Below, one piece after another: positions 62,301-64,000 of a stretch of DNA of 64,000 nt. The stretch spans positions 3,286,001 to 3,350,000 of the forward strand of contig NC_089561.1 in NCBI RefSeq assembly GCF_040115645.1, in the 5' to 3' direction. The translations under genes were made by a program, and so were the position numbers. Each line of letters opens with the position of its first letter. Position 1 is the first letter of the stretch. The stretch is from Euwallacea fornicatus. Taxonomy: Eukaryota > Arthropoda > Insecta > Coleoptera > Curculionidae. The notes beneath the pieces are model-generated. The model was not told where the DNA came from. It worked only from the letters and a program-made list of their open reading frames with translations, and ran no database searches.

Positions 62301-63658
62301 TGTAACATTTCAGACTCTCCCTTCAATACCTCGCAAACTTTATTTAAAGAAATTTACTTGCTATGGTTCAATAACACCAGATAAAACAAGAAATCAATGA
62401 TATATGTTGTTAAAAGTTAATTGAAATTATAGAAAAAATCCACCGTTGGGTTTTGACCAACGTCCACTTTGGGAGTATTCCTCTACCAGCTGGATTGTAA
62501 GAGTAAACCGCTTTATGCGCCGTATTGAGGTACCTTTCTTCCGCGTCTTAAAGACGTTAATTCAGTAGTAGAGAGTGTTAAATACTTTTAGTCGTAAAAA
62601 AGATCTCTTTAACATCTCCTTTTTCAACGGCTTTAGTCATTTTCCGGTGTGCTACTAAACATACTTCATTTGATATTGCGCCTATTGAGAAAATGTTTAT
62701 TGCTACGTAAACAATAAACTTGCTTTTGCAATTGCGTTACATTTGAGATATCCGGCGCTAAGGCTCACACAGTTGTCCCTTCAAGAGAAATTCACGACAA
62801 AAGAAAAGTCATCCTGTTGAGTATCACAATGATTCACCACATCTAAATGAGTCCATCTCGGGGGATCATGTACATGTTTTTTCAGTATTCATCTAAATAT
62901 TTCAAAAATTATAGATACGAAAGCAAAACAATTTAGTTATAAGGAAACTTGGTGATTTTCGCCTCTCCCAGTAAGCTCTTAACATGCCCTTCTATCGATT
63001 TTCCTTCAAAGCCTAATTTATCGAGGAACGAGTTAAAATTATTTTACATGCCTCCATGGCACTAATTTGTGTACTACTATTCGTTGACACGAAAACCTAT
63101 CATTAGGCAGAAAATTACACGGAATCGGGCGTATCTCGTGTATATCATTCATTCTGGACAAAACTAATGAAATTTCCGTAACGGGCAACCTTTTCCAGAA
63201 CCCATATCTGAAGTAATTATAAGAAATCAAGCACGAGATCTTTCTTATCTAACTAACCTTCTTAAAGCTTTTTGAGTGTTGAATCAATATTCTTCGGCCT
63301 CTTATGGAATTTCACACTGCACACTTAAGCCACGTGACTACACCCTTATCCTGGTTACCAGGCGACACAAGTACACTTTCCTGAAAGCTTTTATCCATTC
63401 AAGATGAATCCATTTTAGGAGGCGACCGTGGCGAAGCCGCCGACCTTCGTCCATTATCCGAATTCAAATTTTTCCACGAGAACCGCAATTCCCACAAGAG
63501 TGACGTATTGGACAGCATCTCGACTTCTTACGAAGGTACAAGGAAAATTCTTGCCGACTCAGAACCCAGGGGACCGTACTACGTACCCCCCGGGATAAAA
63601 ACCGACTACCGCCCAGATTTCTCCTCCCCCGATCTACCCCATCCGACTGTTGATATAG
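47225..63658 (+). CDS. Ten-a: teneurin (Ten-a type), N-terminal part, six exons
   Basis: Joining 47225-47316, 57566-57852, 58197-58319, 58814-59012, 61163-61311 and 63419-63658 gives an open frame of 363 complete codons, and every junction agrees in phase. Teneurins are large type II membrane proteins that act in synaptic partner matching and axon guidance. The product has a cytoplasmic domain of about 105 residues with RPPPLPRR (10-17), a cysteine-flanked membrane segment (about 107-128) and the extracellular teneurin block GANFAVYGRRN (242-252). The TLPWGANFAVYGRRN version resembles Ten-a more than Drosophila Ten-m, which I recall as having an IPRGAS-type block. EGF, NHL and YD repeats lie beyond the window. 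The paralogue is less certain than the family. Confidence 0.85.
54912..55816. mobile_element. foldback element with mariner remnant, in intron 1
   Basis: Inverted arms of about 260 bp occupy 54930-55195 and 55560-55800. They share TATAAATGCC, TATCTTGAA, AATGGAGAA, CTCTACC and AAGCTTTTCAATGGTACCGA with their complements. The ends, GCAGGACGGGATTTTTAAAG on the left and complement CAGGGTATATTTTTTTTTTA on the right, are weakly conserved and no clean target duplication is visible, so boundaries are approximate. The interior holds a minus-strand mariner-like fragment. Confidence 0.75.
55424..55580 (-). pseudogene. mariner-like transposase fragment
   Basis: On the minus strand the frame reads YLDNNYLARWVGRRGKIEG and then PPETPDLKPLDFFLRGHLPN before a stop. 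It corresponds to the mariner RWIGRRGPIEWPPRSPDLTPLDFFLWGYL block around the last catalytic aspartate, with several substitutions including loss of two tryptophans. The catalytic core and DNA-binding domain upstream are missing. It sits between the inverted arms, as in the other foldback elements with remnants. Confidence 0.75.
57226..57274. repeat. GA-rich microsatellite in intron 1
   Basis: GA dinucleotides interrupted by GGGA units. The Arg-Glu and Ser-Leu open frames crossing it come from the repeat. Confidence 0.95.
57566..57852 (+). CDS. Ten-a: Ten-a exon 2 (transmembrane segment)
   Basis: The exon begins after TCTTGCAG and ends TTTTGCTG/GTAAGT, an ideal donor; entry phase 2 and exit phase 1. 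It encodes glutamine- and proline-rich cytoplasmic sequence (IQQTQLAQ; PIRPAPPPSSSHYSPYSPSR), then HIDKRCQYRCSWKC and the hydrophobic helix ILLIFLTVLLTGMLTYFA. A CSWKC-like motif just before the membrane is typical of teneurins. The positive charges on the N-terminal side of the helix fit a type II topology. The antisense 127-codon frame over the same bases is a shadow. Confidence 0.85.
57853..58196 (+). other. teneurin intron 2
   Basis: A 344-bp intron from GTAAGT to TTTGCAG, AT-rich, with no feature recognised inside. Confidence 0.7.
58197..58319 (+). CDS. Ten-a: Ten-a exon 3
   Basis: The exon lies between a TTTGCAG acceptor and a GAAG/GTACGT donor, with entry and exit in phase 1. It encodes the juxtamembrane extracellular stretch VSSMKPNIDSSNC onward, then VGATQDQITMGSE, rich in Ser, Thr, Gln and Asn. 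This region is poorly conserved among teneurins, so its identification rests on frame continuity and position. A CAG/GTACCA site at 58305 is a weaker alternative donor. Confidence 0.75.
58320..58813 (+). other. teneurin intron 3
   Basis: A 494-bp intron, GTACGT to TTTCAG, AT-rich with no recognised feature. Confidence 0.65.
58814..59012 (+). CDS. Ten-a: Ten-a exon 4
   Basis: The exon follows a GACCTTTCAG acceptor in phase 1 and ends TTTTTCAG/GTATGC in phase 2. It encodes a Ser/Thr/Gln-rich linker with five consecutive glutamines, then IPPSQFWHSEFRNKQPAFFR. The last part aligns in character with the SYWNMQFYQSEPAY-type segment that precedes the YGRRN block in fly Ten-m, with the W/F-x-S-E core retained. 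This anchors the exon as teneurin even though the linker is variable. Confidence 0.8.
59013..61162 (+). other. teneurin intron 4
   Basis: A 2.15-kb intron, GTATGC to CTCTTCCAG. It contains the truncated mariner-like sequence at about 59661-59948. Otherwise no feature was recognised. Confidence 0.6.
59661..59948 (-). pseudogene. mariner-like transposase C-terminus and terminal repeat
   Basis: On the minus strand one frame reads LWPSRSFDLCLSDFAIWGHL, then KARVYEAKPRPLEGRKEAMR and HQIVEINGGLLRRCVNENGQ. This matches the mariner WPxRSPDLxxxDFFLWGYLKxxVY block and the following helical tail. It differs in sequence from the other remnants in this window, so it is another family. Its 3' end runs to TACGGGGTGCGGCATGG at 59661, which looks like the element's terminal repeat next to TA. 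The 5' part and the other end are missing. It sits antisense in teneurin intron 4. Confidence 0.75.
61163..61311 (+). CDS. Ten-a: Ten-a exon 5 (YGRRN block)
   Basis: The exon runs from CTCTTCCAG to AAAG/GTACGT, entering in phase 2 and leaving in phase 1. It encodes FNFTLPWGANFAVYGRRN, then VAPSITQYDFVEFVKGGR and VDHRLKKRDLFVK. YGRRN followed by PxxTQYDF is a teneurin hallmark in the extracellular region before the EGF repeats. NFT (236-238) is a potential N-glycosylation site. LKKR (275-278) is a basic stretch that might be cleaved, but it lacks the arginine at P4 expected for furin. Confidence 0.9.
61312..63418 (+). other. teneurin intron 5
   Basis: A 2.1-kb AT-rich intron, GTACGT to CATTTTAG. 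No transposon or exon was recognised inside it. Confidence 0.6.
63419..63658 (+). CDS. Ten-a: Ten-a exon 6
   Basis: The exon follows CATTTTAG in phase 1 and ends GATATAG/GTAACT in phase 1. It encodes GDRGEAADLRPLSEFKFFHE, then KSDVLDSISTSYEGTRKIL and a proline-rich tail including RGPYYVPPGIKTDYRPDF. The hydrophilic, proline-rich composition and frame continuity support it as a linker exon between the YGRRN block and the EGF repeats. It has no domain I can name. The length is a multiple of three, so it could be skipped without a frame change. Confidence 0.75.
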
Positions 63659-64000
63659 GTAACTGGCTTTATATTAAATCATGGCTAAAATCGATATACG
63701 TGCACGAGATTTCATATCGGATAGGGGATTATACATTACGTGCAGTTATATTTGTACTCTGCCGCTATGGAAGAGTCCGGTTTAATCTGGCTCTATCGGA
63801 TATTTGCAAAATTGAACATAGATACCAGAAAATTAGGCATTCTACTCGAAACTGTGCTATAAAATTATTTTAATTTGCTGCTTTATTGAAGGAAGGTATA
63901 GTCAATCATAATCCAATCGCCAATGGCACAGTAACGTTTAATCTCCTTAGATCTGCTTCAAAAAATATGTTTTCCGAAACATATCTCTAACCGTTTTCGA
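63659..64000 (+). other. teneurin intron 6, runs off the window
   Basis: Begins GTAACT; no acceptor with following teneurin coding sequence was found before the window ends. Confidence 0.6.

Noticed and set aside
1..64000. tRNA genes, CRISPR arrays, operon-like gene clusters
   Set aside because: Reading for T-arm GTTCRANYC boxes gave only isolated partial matches without cloverleaf partners; no spaced direct repeats or prokaryotic gene packing were seen.

Overview
The window looks like AT-rich insect chromosomal DNA, possibly from a beetle, although the order cannot be settled from sequence alone. The support is split genes with GT-AG introns and long AT-rich noncoding DNA. There are many TA-flanked Tc1/mariner-type miniature elements and a Jockey-type non-LTR retrotransposon. 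The only confidently identified cellular gene is an arthropod teneurin. No tRNA, rRNA, CRISPR array or operon-like organisation was seen.

Layout. 1-25 kb is accessory-rich. It holds foldback MITEs (1545-2396, 2528-3344, 7116-7717, 18209-18773, 23265-24374) and a three-level nest at 8409-12186, where a 5'-truncated Jockey-like element sits inside a foldback element. It also has a palindrome at 17363-17665, a pogo/Tigger-like element at 19347-19795 and a hAT remnant at about 24.75-25.4 kb. 25.4-43.7 kb is mostly unique noncoding DNA, with one mariner-derived element (31492-32103), a GAT microsatellite and a diverged direct repeat. At 43717-46154 lies a dead Tc1-type transposon of IR/DR structure, whose left arm is interrupted by a foldback element.

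47.2-64 kb carries the 5' coding part of a teneurin gene on the + strand, most like Ten-a. Six exons (47225-47316, 57566-57852, 58197-58319, 58814-59012, 61163-61311, 63419-63658) join in frame. They encode a cytoplasmic region of about 105 residues with a proline-rich SH3-ligand-like motif, one type II transmembrane helix, and the start of the extracellular region up to the teneurin YGRRN block. The EGF, NHL and YD repeats must lie beyond the window. A GC-richer patch at about 46.75-47.22 kb is the candidate promoter/5'UTR. Intron 1 (10.2 kb) and intron 4 each contain mariner-derived debris.

The most notable signal is a set of foldback elements whose long inverted arms each carry two direct copies of a TACAGGGT-like terminal motif 100-127 bp apart. 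This happens at 7116-7717, 8409-12186, 18209-18773, 43879-44859 and in a broken left end at 7741. It resembles the IR/DR arrangement of some Tc1 transposons, or else repeated nesting of one MITE at the central TA of another. Several elements in the window keep only the C-terminal part of a mariner-like transposase. I found no convincing new protein-coding system.
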